DNA from: Bacteroides ndongoniae | GTDB taxonomy: Bacteria > Bacteroidota > Bacteroidia > Bacteroidales > Bacteroidaceae | Direction: 5' to 3' | Assembly: GCF_900108345.1 (NCBI RefSeq) | Contig: NZ_FNVV01000012.1 | Coordinates: forward strand, 62,001-126,000 | Length of the DNA stretch: 64,000 bases | Shown: positions 18,016 to 25,993 of the stretch, in pieces | Numbering within the stretch: position 1 is the stretch's first letter | Layout of the letters: each line of letters opens with the position of its first letter | Notes under the pieces: model-generated | Told to the model about the DNA's origin: nothing | The model's input: only the letters and a program-made list of their open reading frames with translations | Databases searched by the model: none | Translations under genes and position numbers: made by a program

Positions 18016-20373
18016 ATGCAAAAAAACCTTGTTATAGTTGAGTCTCCGGCCAAAGCTAAAACCATCGAAAAATTCCTTGGAAAAGATTTCAAGGTACTTT
18101 CCAGCTATGGCCATATACGCGACTTGAAGAAAAAAGAATTCAGTATCGACATTGAAAACAACTTTGAGCCGCACTATGAAATACCGGCCGACAAAAAGAA
18201 AGTGGTATCTGAACTGAAGGAAGAGGCTGCCAACGCCGAAACCGTATGGTTGGCTTCCGATGAGGACCGCGAAGGAGAAGCCATTGCATGGCATCTGTAC
18301 GAAGTACTGAAACTCAATCCCGAACATACGAAGCGCATCGTCTTCCACGAGATTACGAAAAGCGCCATCCTGAAAGCTATCGAGCACCCGCGCAACATCG
18401 ACATCAACCTGGTTGATGCCCAGCAGGCACGCCGTGTACTGGATCGCATCGTAGGTTTCGAGCTCTCGCCCGTACTGTGGAAGAAAGTAAAGCCTGCCCT
18501 CTCGGCCGGTCGTGTACAGTCGGTAGCCGTACGCCTCATCGTAGAGCGCGAACGCGAGATACAAGCTTTCCGTACCGAAGCCGCCTACCGTGTGACAGCA
18601 GTTTTCCTGGTGCCCGATGCCGACGGAAAAACAGTCGAAATGAAAGCCGAACTGCCTCGCCGCTTCAAGACCAAGGCCGAAGCGCAGAAGTTTCTGGAAG
18701 GTTGCCGCACAGCTACGTTCACCATCAGCGACATCACTACCCGTCCGCTGAAGAAGTCGCCTGCCGCCCCCTTCACCACCTCGACCCTGCAACAGGAAGC
18801 CGCCCGCAAATTGGGATTCACCGTGGCACAGACCATGATGGTGGCACAACGGCTGTACGAATCGGGAAACATCACCTACATGCGTACCGACTCAGTCAAC
18901 CTGTCCGAATACGCCATCAATGGCAGCAAAGAAGCCATCCTTAACCTGATGGGCGAACGCTACGTCAGCCCGCGCCACTATGCCACCAAGACCAAGGGTG
19001 CACAGGAAGCGCACGAAGCCATCCGCCCCACCGATATGCAGAAATCGAAAATAGACGCTACTCCGCAGGAGAAACGTCTGTACGACCTGATATGGAAACG
19101 CACCATCGCCTCACAGATGGCCGACGCCGAAGTAGAAAAGACCACCGTTACCGTCAGCATCAGCAACGAAGCGGATGCCTTTACAGCTACTGGCGAAGTG
19201 GTCAAGTTCGACGGTTTCCTGCGCGTTTACCGCGAATCTTACGACGACGATATGGAGCAGGAAGACGAAGCACGCCTGCTGCCGCCTTTGAAAAAAGGAC
19301 AGAAGCTGGAATATCAGGACATCGTAGCTACCGAGCGCTTCACCCAGCATCCTCCACGCTACACTGAGGCCAGCCTGGTGCGCAAGCTCGAAGAACTGGG
19401 CATCGGACGTCCGTCAACCTACGCCCCCACCATTTCTACCATCCAGCAACGCGAATATGTAGAGAAAGGAGACAAGGCAGGAGAAGAACGTACTTACAAT
19501 GTACTTACACTGCAGAACGGCACCATCGCCGACACCAACCGGACGGAAATCACCGGTGCCGAGAAGGCCAAGCTGATTCCGACCGATACCGGAACGGTTG
19601 TGAACGATTTTCTGCTGGAATACTTCCCCAACATCCTCGACTACAACTTCACAGCCAATGTCGAGAAGCAGTTCGATGAAATTGCCGAGGGAGAGAAGCA
19701 ATGGACATCCATCCTGAAAACGTTCTACAAGGATTTCCATCCTTCGGTAGAATCGACTCTTGCCACCAAGAGCGCCCACAAAGCCGGTGAACGTATCTTG
19801 GGCACAGACCCTGCAAGCGGCCGGCAAGTATCGGTCAAAATCGGTCGTTTCGGTCCGGTTGCCCAGATTGGCACAGCCGACGACAAGGACAAGCCCCGCT
19901 TCGCCCAGCTGAAGAAAGACATGTCCATCGAAACTGTTACCCTGGAAGAAGTGCTCGACCTCTTCAAGTTGCCCCGTACACTGGGCGATCACGAAGGAAA
20001 GGCCATCACCATCGGTGCCGGACGCTTTGGTCCTTACGTCCACTACAATGGCATGTATGTTTCCCTGCCCAAGGGTGTCGACCCGCTGGCTATTACGCTG
20101 GAGGAAGCTTTGGAACTGATCAAAGAAAAAGAAGCCGAAGAAGCCAAACGCCACCTGAAGAAGTTTGACGAAGAACCCGAACTGGAAATCATGAACGGAC
20201 GCTACGGCCCCTACATTTCCTACAAAGGCAACAATTATAAGATACCCAAAGACATTGTTCCGCAAGACCTCAGCCTGCAATCATGTCTGGAACTCGTCAA
20301 GTTGCAGGAAGACAAAGATGGCGACAAGCCCAAACGCGGAAAAGCAAAAGCCAAAAGCACAGGCAAACGCTAA
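18016..20373 (+). CDS. topA: DNA topoisomerase I
   Basis: A type IA topoisomerase of 785 residues that relaxes negative supercoils through a 5'-phosphotyrosine intermediate. The toprim domain opens KNLVIVESPAKAKTIEKFLG and has LASDEDREGEAIAWHL; the active-site motif GNITYMRTDSVNLS places the nucleophile at Y288. The C-terminus has no zinc fingers but at least three repeats of the form GRFGP/GRYGP (KIGRFGPVAQIG, GAGRFGPYVHYNG, MNGRYGPYISYKG), then a basic tail rich in Lys. This repeat-type C-terminus is normal for Bacteroidetes enzymes. The frame is open from 17971, but the -7 box supports the start used here. Confidence 0.97.
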   Translation: MQKNLVIVESPAKAKTIEKFLGKDFKVLSSYGHIRDLKKKEFSIDIENNFEPHYEIPADKKKVVSELKEEAANAETVWLASDEDREGEAIAWHLYEVLKLNPEHTKRIVFHEITKSAILKAIEHPRNIDINLVDAQQARRVLDRIVGFELSPVLWKKVKPALSAGRVQSVAVRLIVEREREIQAFRTEAAYRVTAVFLVPDADGKTVEMKAELPRRFKTKAEAQKFLEGCRTATFTISDITTRPLKKSPAAPFTTSTLQQEAARKLGFTVAQTMMVAQRLYESGNITYMRTDSVNLSEYAINGSKEAILNLMGERYVSPRHYATKTKGAQEAHEAIRPTDMQKSKIDATPQEKRLYDLIWKRTIASQMADAEVEKTTVTVSISNEADAFTATGEVVKFDGFLRVYRESYDDDMEQEDEARLLPPLKKGQKLEYQDIVATERFTQHPPRYTEASLVRKLEELGIGRPSTYAPTISTIQQREYVEKGDKAGEERTYNVLTLQNGTIADTNRTEITGAEKAKLIPTDTGTVVNDFLLEYFPNILDYNFTANVEKQFDEIAEGEKQWTSILKTFYKDFHPSVESTLATKSAHKAGERILGTDPASGRQVSVKIGRFGPVAQIGTADDKDKPRFAQLKKDMSIETVTLEEVLDLFKLPRTLGDHEGKAITIGAGRFGPYVHYNGMYVSLPKGVDPLAITLEEALELIKEKEAEEAKRHLKKFDEEPELEIMNGRYGPYISYKGNNYKIPKDIVPQDLSLQSCLELVKLQEDKDGDKPKRGKAKAKSTGKR

Positions 20374-20403
20374 AAACTGAACTGAAAATAGCAGCTTTGC
20401 AGA

Positions 20404-20478
20404 ACACTTGCACGGCTCATGAACAACACTTGTACGGCTCGCGAACCGTGCAAGTGTGGCTCATGAGCCGTACTTGCA
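20404..20478. repeat. Four-unit ACACTTGCACGGCTC repeat array, copy A
   Basis: Between the convergent genes topA and argS lie four related ~18-21-nt units: two direct (20405-20422, 20427-20444) and two inverted (20439-20457, 20461-20478, sharing the central tcgcga). The units read cacttgcacggctcatga, cacttgtacggctcgcga and close variants. Pairing of opposite units would give nested hairpins. The same family occurs at 34879-34954 and 56899-56980. The spacing is too tight and too palindromic for CRISPR. Confidence 0.85.
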
Positions 20479-20530
20479 TTACACACCGGCATCACCTCCA
20501 TGGATTTTTAAGGCCAAGTATGCAAAAAAA

Positions 20531-20570
20531 TTTCCCCAGTTAGGAAAATATTTTTTCCTAACTGGGGAAA
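20531..20570. terminator. Bidirectional terminator palindrome between topA and argS
   Basis: The perfect 18-bp arms tttccccagttaggaaaa (20531-20548) and their complement (20553-20570) surround a 4-nt loop. A and T runs on both sides allow it to act for topA (+) and argS (-). The same palindrome recurs at 42030-42093, so it is also a dispersed repeat. Confidence 0.85.
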
Positions 20571-20618
20571 AATCAAGGCATATATGCTAATGCGTTTTTA
20601 GTCTTTATAGGCTTTGGC

Positions 20619-22436
20619 TTACATGCGTTCTGGCACCTCGATGCCCAGCAGTCCCATACCCAGGCGAACGACCTTGGCTACATTCTCTGACAATGCCAGA
20701 CGGAACACCTTGACATCGATATTCTCTTCGCGCAAGATGCTGAAGTCGTGGTAGAACTGATTGTATTCCTTCACCAGATCATAACAGTAATTAGCAATGA
20801 TAGAAGGACTGTAGTCCGTACCAGCTTGCTTCACAACCGCAGCAAAATCGGCTACCATCTTAATCAAGCCTTCTTCCTTCTCGCTCAGCTCGATGCCGGC
20901 ATGAAGCTGTTCGGGAACCGTGATACCGGCTTCCTTTGCCTTGCGCAGTACCGACTGAATACGGGCATACGTATATTGGATAAACGGACCGGTATTACCG
21001 TTGAAGTCGATTGATTCTTTCGGATTGAACGTCATGTTCTTACGGGCATCCACCTTCAGAATAAAATACTTCAACGCACCCAGACCGACAATGCGGGCAA
21101 TGTCATCGGCCTCTTCCTGTGTCAGTCCGTCAAGCTTGCCCAGTTCGTTGCTCGTTTCCTTGGCTGTATTGATCATTTCTTCCATCAGGTCGTCGGCATC
21201 AACTACGGTACCTTCGCGGCTCTTCATCTTGCCTTCGGGCAGTTCCACCATACCGTAAGAGAAGTGCACCAGGCTCTTACCCCACTCAAAGCCCAGACGG
21301 TCGAGCAGGATGGACAGTACCTGAAAGTGGTAGTTCTGTTCGTTACCCACTACATAGATCATCTTGTCGATGGGATAGTCAGAAAAACGTTGTTCGGCAG
21401 TACCGATGTCCTGCGTCATGTAGACCGATGTACCGTCGGCACGGAGCAGCAGCTTGTGGTCGAGGCCTTCGCCTGTCAGGTCGGCCCATACGGAACCGTC
21501 TTCCTTGCGGTAGAAAAGTCCTTTCTCCAGTCCTTCGAGCACTTTCTTCTTGCCTTCCAGATAGGTATTCGACTCGTAATATATCTTGTCGAAGCTGACA
21601 CCCATCAGCTTGTAAGTCTCGTCAAATCCGGCATATACCCAGTCGTTCATCTTTTGCCAAAGGGCACGTACTTCGGGGTCGCCAGCTTCCCATTTCACCA
21701 ACATTTCGCGGGCTTCCTTCATCAAAGGTGATTCGGCTTCGGCCTTTGCCTTAGCTTCTTCTTCGCCCATGCCTTCGGCCATATATTGGGCCATCAGTTC
21801 CTTCACTTCGGCTTTGAAGTGCTTGTCGAAAGCTACGTAGTAATCACCAATCAGATGGTCGCCTTTCTTGCCACTCGACTCGGGAGTCTCGCCGTTTCCG
21901 TACTTCAACCAGGCCAGCATCGACTTGCAGATGTGTATACCACGGTCGTTCACGATGTTAGTCTTCACTACACGGTTACCGTTGGCGGCAATGATATTGG
22001 CCAGCGCATTACCCAGCAGGTTATTGCGCACGTGTCCCAGGTGAAGAGGCTTGTTGGTGTTGGGCGACGAATACTCGATCATCACCAGCGGCGACTGTTC
22101 GCCGGCAGCCGTAATACCATACTGCTTGTCTGTATGAATGCCGTTCAGCAACTCGATCCATGCCGACGATGCGATGGTCAGGTTCAGGAAACCCTTGATT
22201 ACGTTGAATGCCGCTACCGAAGGTTCGTTTGCCTTCAGGTATTCACCGATTTCCTGTGCGGTCTGTTCCGGTCCTTTCTTCGACATGCGCAGGAAGGGGA
22301 ACACCACAAGTGTAAAGTGGCCTTCAAATTCTTTCTTGGTCTTTTGCAGTTGCACCTGTGCGGCAGGAACGTCCTGTCCGTACAGTGCTTTCAGTCCGTT
22401 GACTACGGACGAAACCAGTTTCTGTTCTATATTCAT
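20619..22436 (-). CDS. argS: Arginyl-tRNA synthetase
   Basis: A class I synthetase of 605 residues that charges tRNA-Arg. It has the N-terminal Add-1 domain (to ~residue 100), the HIGH motif as PLHLGHVRNN after MIEYSSPNTNKP, and the KMSKS-equivalent GKMKSREGTVV, the altered form usual for ArgRS. The C-terminal DALR anticodon-binding domain contains TYARIQSVLRKA and ends RLGMGLLGIEVPERM. A -7 box lies 25 bp upstream. Confidence 0.97.
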   Translation of the reverse strand: MNIEQKLVSSVVNGLKALYGQDVPAAQVQLQKTKKEFEGHFTLVVFPFLRMSKKGPEQTAQEIGEYLKANEPSVAAFNVIKGFLNLTIASSAWIELLNGIHTDKQYGITAAGEQSPLVMIEYSSPNTNKPLHLGHVRNNLLGNALANIIAANGNRVVKTNIVNDRGIHICKSMLAWLKYGNGETPESSGKKGDHLIGDYYVAFDKHFKAEVKELMAQYMAEGMGEEEAKAKAEAESPLMKEAREMLVKWEAGDPEVRALWQKMNDWVYAGFDETYKLMGVSFDKIYYESNTYLEGKKKVLEGLEKGLFYRKEDGSVWADLTGEGLDHKLLLRADGTSVYMTQDIGTAEQRFSDYPIDKMIYVVGNEQNYHFQVLSILLDRLGFEWGKSLVHFSYGMVELPEGKMKSREGTVVDADDLMEEMINTAKETSNELGKLDGLTQEEADDIARIVGLGALKYFILKVDARKNMTFNPKESIDFNGNTGPFIQYTYARIQSVLRKAKEAGITVPEQLHAGIELSEKEEGLIKMVADFAAVVKQAGTDYSPSIIANYCYDLVKEYNQFYHDFSILREENIDVKVFRLALSENVAKVVRLGMGLLGIEVPERM

Positions 22437-22460
22437 GACTTATAATGTATTTTCCTGGTG

Positions 22461-22468
22461 CAAAAGTA
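22461..22468 (-). promoter_or_regulatory. -7 box TACTTTTG for argS
   Basis: On the - strand TACTTTTG lies 24 bp above the argS ATG. Confidence 0.65.
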
Positions 22469-22595
22469 CATAAAAGCACGGAAAGGTACAAGCTTCTCTT
22501 TCACTGAAAGACGATTTTCACCTGTAAACAAAGCGGATGCCGGCCTGCGAAACGTTTTCGGCTGCAACACAGCACTCCGAAAGGCAGTAACCAAA

Positions 22596-22686
22596 ACGAG
22601 GAGACGTGTCAGAAGAAACCTCTCGGCACGCTTCATCCGCCCTACCGGATGCCGTCACCTCATTTTCCTTCGACACGTCTCCTCGT
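22596..22686 (-). terminator. Long structured hairpin after the HU gene
   Basis: The arms acgaggagacgtgtc (22596-22610) and gacacgtctcctcgt (22672-22686) pair perfectly over 15 bp and enclose a 61-nt region with its own small hairpin (catccg/cggatg). Read on the - strand it starts 29 bp beyond the HU stop and is followed by a short T run, so it probably ends the HU transcript. It could equally be a longer structured RNA element. Confidence 0.65.
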
Positions 22687-22715
22687 CGTATTGTCTGCCG
22701 ACCCGTATTTCCTTT

Positions 22716-22982
22716 TTATTCGAAGGTCAGCTCATTACCGGGTTTGAATTTCGCAGCTTTCCTAGCTGGAATAACAATCTTTTCCTTCGTCGTAGGGTTG
22801 ATTCCCGAACGTTCAGCTCTTTCTATCACCGAAAAGGTACCGAACCCCACCAAGGACACTTTTCCACCTTCCTTCAAAGTCTTGATCACCGATGCAGTAA
22901 ATGCATCCAGCGCCTTTTGGCAATCGGCTTTTGTCAATCCCGACTCAGCAGCCATTGCACTGATAAGTTCTGCTTTATTCAT
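22716..22982 (-). CDS. HU-family DNA-binding protein
   Basis: An 88-residue protein beginning MNKAELISAMAAESGLTKAD, with the core GGKVSLVGFGTFSVIERAER and the arm containing GINPTTKEKIVIPARKAAKF, all typical of HU/IHF. HU dimers bend and compact DNA in the nucleoid. The gene has its own promoter (-7 box at 23045-23052) with a ~60-nt leader and is followed by a strong hairpin, so it is monocistronic. Confidence 0.97.
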   Translation of the reverse strand: MNKAELISAMAAESGLTKADCQKALDAFTASVIKTLKEGGKVSLVGFGTFSVIERAERSGINPTTKEKIVIPARKAAKFKPGNELTFE

Positions 22983-23044
22983 AATGGACGAATTAATAAA
23001 TTATGTTATACAATAGTGATTACCTCCACTAAATCAGGTATCTA

Positions 23045-23052
23045 CAAAAATA
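23045..23052 (-). promoter_or_regulatory. -7 box TATTTTTG for HU
   Basis: On the - strand TATTTTTG matches the consensus, 62 bp above the HU start. Confidence 0.6.
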
Positions 23053-23158
23053 GAGTAATATTTCTGAATATCAAATAAAAACACTAAAAAAAGATTGGAT
23101 TTCTGATAAAAACAAAGAATAGTCAGCCCATTTTCTGTTATAGAACAGAAATTATTCG

Positions 23159-23166
23159 TATTTTTG
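23159..23166 (+). promoter_or_regulatory. -7 box TATTTTTG for the rhomboid operon
   Basis: TATTTTTG lies 26 bp before the first rhomboid ATG, divergent from the HU promoter. Confidence 0.65.
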
Positions 23167-23192
23167 CAACTCACAGAACGAAAAAACAGATT

Positions 23193-23927
23193 ATGAACAA
23201 TATACCTACTGTCACCAAGAACCTTTTAATCATCAACGTACTGATGTTTCTTGGTACCATCGTTGCCCAAAGCTATGGCATCGATCTGAATGAATACTTG
23301 GGACTGCACTTTATTCTGGCCGACAATTTCAACGCGGCCCAGCTCATCACTTACATGTTTATGCACGGTGGATTCACGCACCTGTTCTTCAATATGTTTG
23401 CCGTATGGATGTTTGGTCGCATTCTGGAGCAGGTATGGGGACCGCGACGCTTCCTGTTCTACTATCTGCTGTGCGGCATCGGAGCCGGACTCATTCAGGA
23501 GCTGGTGACCGGTATACGCTACATCACGCTGGAGTCGGGTATGTCGCCCGAAGCCATCGAAGGCGTATTCAACGAAGGAGCCAAAGCCCTGAGTCGTAAC
23601 ATGAATTTCGTCGATCCGGCCATGGCCAATCTGAACCTAACATTGAACGCCTCGACCGTAGGTGCCTCGGGAGCTGTTTATGCTATCCTGTTGGGATTTG
23701 GCATGCTGTTCCCCAACCAGCCGATGTTCATCTTCCCCCTGCCTTTCCCCATCAAGGCCAAATACTTTGTCATGGGATATGCCCTGATTGAGCTGTGGTC
23801 GGGCTTCGCCAACAACCCCAGCGACAACGTGGCTCACTTTGCACACCTGGGCGGTATGATATTCGGCTTTATATTAATAATGTATTGGAGAAGAAAGAAC
23901 AGAAGAAATGGCTACTATTATCAATGA
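23193..23927 (+). CDS. Rhomboid-family intramembrane serine protease (first of two)
   Basis: A 244-residue membrane protein with the rhomboid HGGFTHLFFNMFAVWMFG region in membrane segment 2, the nucleophile motif GASGAVYAILLGF and the catalytic histidine in HFAHLGGMIFGF. It would cleave substrates within the membrane. Its last 20 bp overlap the start of a second rhomboid gene, implying coupled translation. The two proteins differ in their catalytic loops and probably have different substrates. Confidence 0.93.
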   Translation: MNNIPTVTKNLLIINVLMFLGTIVAQSYGIDLNEYLGLHFILADNFNAAQLITYMFMHGGFTHLFFNMFAVWMFGRILEQVWGPRRFLFYYLLCGIGAGLIQELVTGIRYITLESGMSPEAIEGVFNEGAKALSRNMNFVDPAMANLNLTLNASTVGASGAVYAILLGFGMLFPNQPMFIFPLPFPIKAKYFVMGYALIELWSGFANNPSDNVAHFAHLGGMIFGFILIMYWRRKNRRNGYYYQ

Positions 23928-24798
23928 ATTGAGAGAGACCTTCCGTAGAGGTAATATTTATATCCGGCTGATCTACATCAATGTGGCCGTATTTGTACTG
24001 ACTACCTTGTGCGGAGTCATCGTACAGCTTTTCAACCGCAGCCTTTCCGGACTCTACGAGTGGTTCGAACTGCCGGCTTCCCCTGCACGTTTCATCGTGC
24101 AGCCGTGGTCCATCCTGACGTACATGTTCATGCATGGTGGATTGTTGCACATCCTGTTCAATATGCTGTGGCTTTACTGGTTCGGGGCTTTGTTTCTGCA
24201 GTTCTTCACGTCCAAACACCTGCGGGGTGTCTACCTGCTGGGCGGCATCTGCGGCGGTATCCTCTACATGGCTGCCTATAACGTCTTCCCCTACTTCCGC
24301 CCCATGGTCGACTACTCTTTCATGCTGGGTGCTTCGGCTTCGGTACTGGCCATTGTGACGGCCACAGCCTACCGCGAACCCAACTACCCTATCCGCCTGC
24401 TGCTTTTCGGTACCATCCGTCTGAAATATCTGGCACTGATTGTCATCGGAACCGATTTGCTGTTCATTACTTCGAGCAATGCCGGCGGACACATCGCACA
24501 CCTGGGTGGCGCCTTGGCCGGACTTTGGTTTGCAGCCGGACTCAGTAAAGGAACGGACGCAACAGCCTGGATCAACAAACTGATCGATGCTGTCAGTTCG
24601 TTGTTCAGTTTCAAGCCGCGCAAGCCCAAAATGAAGGTGCACTACAGCGCCAACCGGAAAAGCGACTACGAATACAATGCCCGTAAAAAGGCACAGTCGG
24701 AAGAAATAGACCGCATACTCGACAAACTGAAAAAGTCGGGTTACGAAAGTCTGACAGCCGACGAAAAGAAGAGTCTGTTCGACGCCAGCAAACGGTAG
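23908..24798 (+). CDS. Rhomboid-family intramembrane serine protease (second of two)
   Basis: This 296-residue protein starts inside the end of the previous gene. It has HGGLLHILFNMLWLYWFG, the nucleophile region MLGASASVLAI (GASAS rather than GASG) and HIAHLGGALAGLWF with the catalytic histidine. A soluble basic tail of ~80 residues after the last membrane segment contains KSDYEYNARKKAQSEEIDRI, which is not part of the protease fold. The serine and histidine are both present, so I expect it to be active. Confidence 0.92.
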   Translation: MATIINELRETFRRGNIYIRLIYINVAVFVLTTLCGVIVQLFNRSLSGLYEWFELPASPARFIVQPWSILTYMFMHGGLLHILFNMLWLYWFGALFLQFFTSKHLRGVYLLGGICGGILYMAAYNVFPYFRPMVDYSFMLGASASVLAIVTATAYREPNYPIRLLLFGTIRLKYLALIVIGTDLLFITSSNAGGHIAHLGGALAGLWFAAGLSKGTDATAWINKLIDAVSSLFSFKPRKPKMKVHYSANRKSDYEYNARKKAQSEEIDRILDKLKKSGYESLTADEKKSLFDASKR

Positions 24799-24845
24799 CC
24801 GTTCTCTTCGACAGCAAAAAGAACATCCATTATTGACGAAAGCAA

Positions 24846-25946
24846 GTGAAACATCTCGGTTACTTTGTAGTATTTCTGATTCTGGCAGCCAACGTGCTCT
24901 TTACCGGGCTCCTGCTGTTTGCTGCCTACAGTCCGTACATCAATCCGGAGTTACACCCCGTACAGTCCTGTTTCGGGCTGACTTTTCCGATATTTGCACT
25001 TGTCAATGGTGGCTTTCTGATTTTCTGGCTCATCATACAGCGCTTCAAGCAGGCACTGGTACCACTGGCAGGCTTCCTGCTGTGCTTTCCACAGCTGCAT
25101 ACGTATTGTCCTATTAACTGGCATACGGACAACCTGCCCGAAGGCAGTTTCAAAGTATTGTCGTACAACATCATGGGGTTTGACGGAACCATGAAGAAAG
25201 ACGGACAGAACCCCATTCTGAATTATCTTAAAGACAGCGAAGCCGACATTCTGTGCCTGCAGGAGTATGCAACGTCTACAGCCAAGAAGTTCCTGATGCA
25301 GAAAGATGTAGAAGAAGCATTGAAAGACTACCCTTACCACCGCATCCATACGGTAGGCGAAGGGAAAGGATCGACCAATAAAATGGCCTGTTACTCCAAG
25401 TTCCCCATCCTTTCGGCACATACCCTGAACTACAAAAGCGACTACAACGGTTCCGTCGTCTACGAAATAAAGATTGGAGAAGACACTCTGACTCTTATCA
25501 ACAATCACCTGGAATCGAACAAACTGACCAAAGAAGACAAAGTGGTATACGAAAGCATGCTGAAAGACCCGCAAAAAGAAAAAGTAAAAAGCGGTGCCCG
25601 CCTGCTTGTCCGCAAATTGGCCGAAGCCTCCGCCATACGTGCTCCACAAGCCGACAGTATAGCCAAAGCCATTGCCCGCTCCAAACATCCCTACATCATA
25701 GTATGCGGCGACTTCAACGATACCCCTATCTCTTATGCCCACCGCGTCATCAGTCAGGACATGGATGATGCCTTCACCCAGTCGGGATGCGGGCTGGGCA
25801 TTTCGTACAACCAGAACAAATTCTATTTCCGGATAGACAACATACTGGTCAGCCCGAACCTGCAGAGTTTTAACTGTACGGTAGACCGCTCCATAAAAGA
25901 GTCCGACCATTACCCCATCTGGTGCTACATTGCCCCGAGAAAGTGA
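24846..25946 (+). CDS. Membrane-anchored endonuclease/exonuclease/phosphatase-family protein
   Basis: A 366-residue protein starting at GTG (24846). Two or three N-terminal membrane segments (to ~residue 85) are followed by an EEP domain with the expected metal and catalytic sites: LSYNIMGFDG, CLQEYATS (Glu), IIVCGDFNDTPISYA (Asp/Asn), FRIDNILVS and ESDHYPIWC (Asp-His). The domain lies outside or at the membrane surface. Substrates of this branch range from DNA to phosphoinositides and cannot be assigned here. It lies 47 bp after the second rhomboid gene and is probably in the same transcript. Confidence 0.88.
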   Translation: MKHLGYFVVFLILAANVLFTGLLLFAAYSPYINPELHPVQSCFGLTFPIFALVNGGFLIFWLIIQRFKQALVPLAGFLLCFPQLHTYCPINWHTDNLPEGSFKVLSYNIMGFDGTMKKDGQNPILNYLKDSEADILCLQEYATSTAKKFLMQKDVEEALKDYPYHRIHTVGEGKGSTNKMACYSKFPILSAHTLNYKSDYNGSVVYEIKIGEDTLTLINNHLESNKLTKEDKVVYESMLKDPQKEKVKSGARLLVRKLAEASAIRAPQADSIAKAIARSKHPYIIVCGDFNDTPISYAHRVISQDMDDAFTQSGCGLGISYNQNKFYFRIDNILVSPNLQSFNCTVDRSIKESDHYPIWCYIAPRK

Positions 25947-25993
25947 CAACCGGAATCTATCAACTGATTTACGAAACATAAATCCTTAATACC

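Noticed and set aside
20404..20478. Possible CRISPR array
   Set aside because: Units are ~21 nt, adjoining and partly inverted, with no unique spacers of regular length and no cas genes nearby.
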